Program-made: the position numbers and the translations under genes
Part shown: one piece after another, positions 4,602-6,541 of the stretch
Layout: the number at the start of each line of letters is the position of its first letter
Position numbering within the stretch: position 1 is the stretch's first letter
Notes under the pieces: model-generated
What the model was told of the DNA's origin: nothing
Database searches by the model: none
The model's input: only the letters and a program-made list of their open reading frames with translations
Source of the DNA: JAUVDZ01 sp964346325
GTDB taxonomy: Bacteria > Patescibacteriota > Gracilibacteria > UBA1369 > PNNO01
Direction: 5' to 3'
Assembly: GCA_964346325.1 (NCBI GenBank)
Contig: CAYFUK010000053.1
Coordinates: 1-6,541, forward strand
Length of the DNA: 6,541 bases

Positions 4602-6541
4602 CCCTCTGTTTCGGCTTCCGGATCCGCGGCTGCTTCCTCATCCGAACCGCCGCCGGCCCCTACAAGCACTTTAGCCGGAATTGCTCTATAAGTGGTGTAT
4701 AAAGGTTCCACGAGTGTTTCGCCGTCAGGTTTTGTTAAATGCCTGAACCAATTTGCATTAAAGCCGGTATGCGCGCTTTCCATCCATTTTTGCCGGCCGG
4801 GTGCAAGTGTGTCGGTTTCTATATATTGCGTAGGTCCGGGAGACCTATAGCCTCCGATATACGGACCTTCCAGCTCAACACTTCTGCCGTCGCCCGTACC
4901 GTAAAATTTAAAATAAGCATTAATTCCTTCCGTATATCCCTGAATCAATATGTGCCCGGGAGTATCATTTGTGAACCTTACATCATGAACACCGGGATAA
5001 ATTGTTGCGTCAAGACCCCATCCGTAAACCTGCGAATAATAAGAAACAGCGTATGAATGCGGTGTTCTTTCAACAATCGGCAGCCCCGCAAATAAAGCGG
5101 CTCTGTACATGGTTGAAGAAACCTGGCACAGGCCTCCTCCATATTCGGGAATAGTGCCTTCCGGCTTGATCACAAGCTCGGGAAGAAAGCCCGTATATGC
5201 ATCAACAGGGCCCAGAACAGTATTAAAAGAGAATGTTTCTCCGGGCTTGATTATATGCCCCTGAAATTTACTTATACCTGTATTTATATTGTGTATTCTA
5301 TTGGCCGTTGAACCTGCAAACGCACTTTTACCCGTTGCAATCAGCTCTTTTATTCCGAGTTTTTGCAGATCTTCGGATATATCAACCTCGGCGGGCTGCA
5401 AATGTACGGGAACCGGCACTTTGTTGATACCGTTATTTATTGCCATATTCATTGCCGTGAGCAGGTGGATTCTACTTATTTCTTTGCCGTCTCTACCTTT
5501 ACCTTCAAACATAATTTCTCCTTCCCGGTCGCGCCGGATTTTAACCGATTCCGGCTCCGATTCCAGAAGAGAGCTCAAATTTTCATCAATATATTGATTA
5601 AACGGATCTTCCAGAATCATCAGATTAAGCTTTTTATCGAGCGTTACGGCGTCGCCCAAATCAAAACGAACCTCGGATTCAAGTTCAAGCTCAATGCCTG
5701 TTATATCCCCGATTCTGAGCTCATCCGTATAGTCAAAACGTATGGTGTCAATATAATCTATAGGCTTAAAGTAAAAATTGAAATTTCCATATTCGAGCGT
5801 TATTCGCCGTGATAACTTTTCGCGGATATCATCGAGTTTTGCTTCAAGGTCGGCGGATGTAACCAAAGGAGCCGATTCAACCGCTTTAATCTTTACGGGA
5901 TCGCTCCGCAGTTCGGAGGCGTTCCGCTTTAAATCATTATATAATTTTGATATATCAATTCGTTTGCCCTGTTTTTCGGGAACAATCGTTAAAAGGCCGT
6001 TTTCAAATGTAAGATAAGCGTTTTCGGTTTTCTGGTCGGCAAAATTCATTTCATTTTCGATATTTTTAAGAGCCCGGTTTATGTCAATTGTGTTATTTAT
6101 ATGATAATCGGTGCCATTAACAGCTGTTGAAAGTATTGTGGCCAGATTGGAGTTATCAAACTGAACAAAAGCGATATTTTTTAATGTTGTTTCGGCATCA
6201 AGCCGTATACCGAGCTGATCGGGCATTAATTCGATTCCTTTATCATCCAGTTTGATTTTAATCGGCTTCTCTAAAAACGACTTAACCTGTTGCTTAATCC
6301 TGCCTGCGACTTCATCTTCGGATAAAGAGCCCATATCAGCGCCCGCGACTTTTGTACCGGGCGGAGTGTTATTCAGAAATCCGTAAGTCAAAACCAACGA
6401 TGAGAACTGAAATATTGAAAAAAGTGCAACCGCCAGGGAAATAATTATGACAGGAACTTTTGCCTTATGTAAATGGTCGAAAACCTTCCGCTTTATTGAT
6501 AGTCTCTGTTTTTTTTGCGCCGGTTTAGGCGGCTGCTTTTG
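4598..6541 (-). CDS. VanW-family cell-envelope protein with N-terminal membrane anchor, 5' end beyond window
   Basis: The frame is open from the right edge (6541) to TAA at 4600-4598, giving at least 647 residues. Numbering from the edge, residues 1-28 are basic (PPKPAQKKQ, SIKRK) and 29-53 form a membrane segment (VPVIIISLAVALFSIFQF), so the protein is anchored with its bulk outside. A TTG at 6397-6395 could serve as a start but would cut off this anchor. Then come an N-terminal GTKVAGADMGSLSEDE motif (62-77), two segments resembling the PG_binding_4 peptidoglycan-associated domain (about 175-233 and 332-389), and the VanW domain (about 399-548) with YGGGLCQVSSTMYRAALFAG, Cys472, ERTPHS and GLDATIYPG. 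A G5-like beta module (about 556-628, TTYRAIPAKVLVG) and a Gly/Ala/Glu-rich tail end the protein. VanW occurs in vancomycin-resistance clusters, but its biochemical role is unsettled and nothing here indicates resistance. Likely cell-wall binding. Confidence 0.93.
   Translation of the reverse strand, partial: QKQPPKPAQKKQRLSIKRKVFDHLHKAKVPVIIISLAVALFSIFQFSSLVLTYGFLNNTPPGTKVAGADMGSLSEDEVAGRIKQQVKSFLEKPIKIKLDDKGIELMPDQLGIRLDAETTLKNIAFVQFDNSNLATILSTAVNGTDYHINNTIDINRALKNIENEMNFADQKTENAYLTFENGLLTIVPEKQGKRIDISKLYNDLKRNASELRSDPVKIKAVESAPLVTSADLEAKLDDIREKLSRRITLEYGNFNFYFKPIDYIDTIRFDYTDELRIGDITGIELELESEVRFDLGDAVTLDKKLNLMILEDPFNQYIDENLSSLLESEPESVKIRRDREGEIMFEGKGRDGKEISRIHLLTAMNMAINNGINKVPVPVHLQPAEVDISEDLQKLGIKELIATGKSAFAGSTANRIHNINTGISKFQGHIIKPGETFSFNTVLGPVDAYTGFLPELVIKPEGTIPEYGGGLCQVSSTMYRAALFAGLPIVERTPHSYAVSYYSQVYGWGLDATIYPGVHDVRFTNDTPGHILIQGYTEGINAYFKFYGTGDGRSVELEGPYIGGYRSPGPTQYIETDTLAPGRQKWMESAHTGFNANWFRHLTKPDGETLVEPLYTTYRAIPAKVLVGAGGGSDEEAAADPEAETEG

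Noticed and set aside
5363..5812. Plus-strand open frame of 149 codons inside the VanW gene
   Set aside because: It is antisense to a strongly supported VanW-family coding region, and its product has no recognisable motif.

Overview
This is a compact bacterial chromosomal window from a low-to-moderate GC genome. Hand-counted blocks give roughly 40% GC in most genes but about 26% over bases 1-480. It reads as ordinary housekeeping DNA: no rRNA, tRNA, CRISPR array, insertion sequence or phage gene was seen. The standard code fits, with TAA, TAG and TGA all used as stops. Overlapping genes, few Shine-Dalgarno sequences, a short MurF-like ligase, RicT next to HolB, and a membrane-anchored VanW protein suggest an uncultivated bacterium with a small genome. 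Patescibacteria/CPR or another poorly sampled Gram-positive-like lineage is possible, but this placement is a weak inference.

Layout. Bases 1-470 hold the first part of an unrecognised, lysine-rich, AT-rich gene on the minus strand that runs off the left edge. A short intergenic stretch (471-546) carries a 12-bp inverted repeat. Acylphosphatase follows on the minus strand (547-822). Its start codon is separated by only 13 bases from that of a divergent plus-strand operon, and the gap is filled by a palindrome made of two back-to-back TATAAT boxes. The plus-strand operon runs 836-4601: a MurF-like ligase without the usual N-terminal substrate domain, DNA polymerase III delta-prime (holB), RicT/PSP1, and a membrane-anchored protein with five TPRs. 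These genes overlap or nearly abut (22-base overlap, 4-base overlap, 6-base gap), so they are probably co-transcribed. A VanW-family cell-envelope protein lies convergent to the operon on the minus strand. Its stop codon interlocks with that of the TPR gene, and its 5' end lies beyond the right edge.

How they fit together. holB next to ricT is a known arrangement (B. subtilis holB-yaaT), and it joins replication-clamp loading to an Fe-S regulatory protein. The ligase and VanW both point to the peptidoglycan envelope. The TPR protein is probably a cytoplasm-facing scaffold at the membrane. I found no convincing novel multi-gene system. The best points for a second look are the divergent, apparently leaderless promoter pair, the domain-reduced Mur ligase, the AT-rich unknown gene, and the strong hairpin inside ricT.
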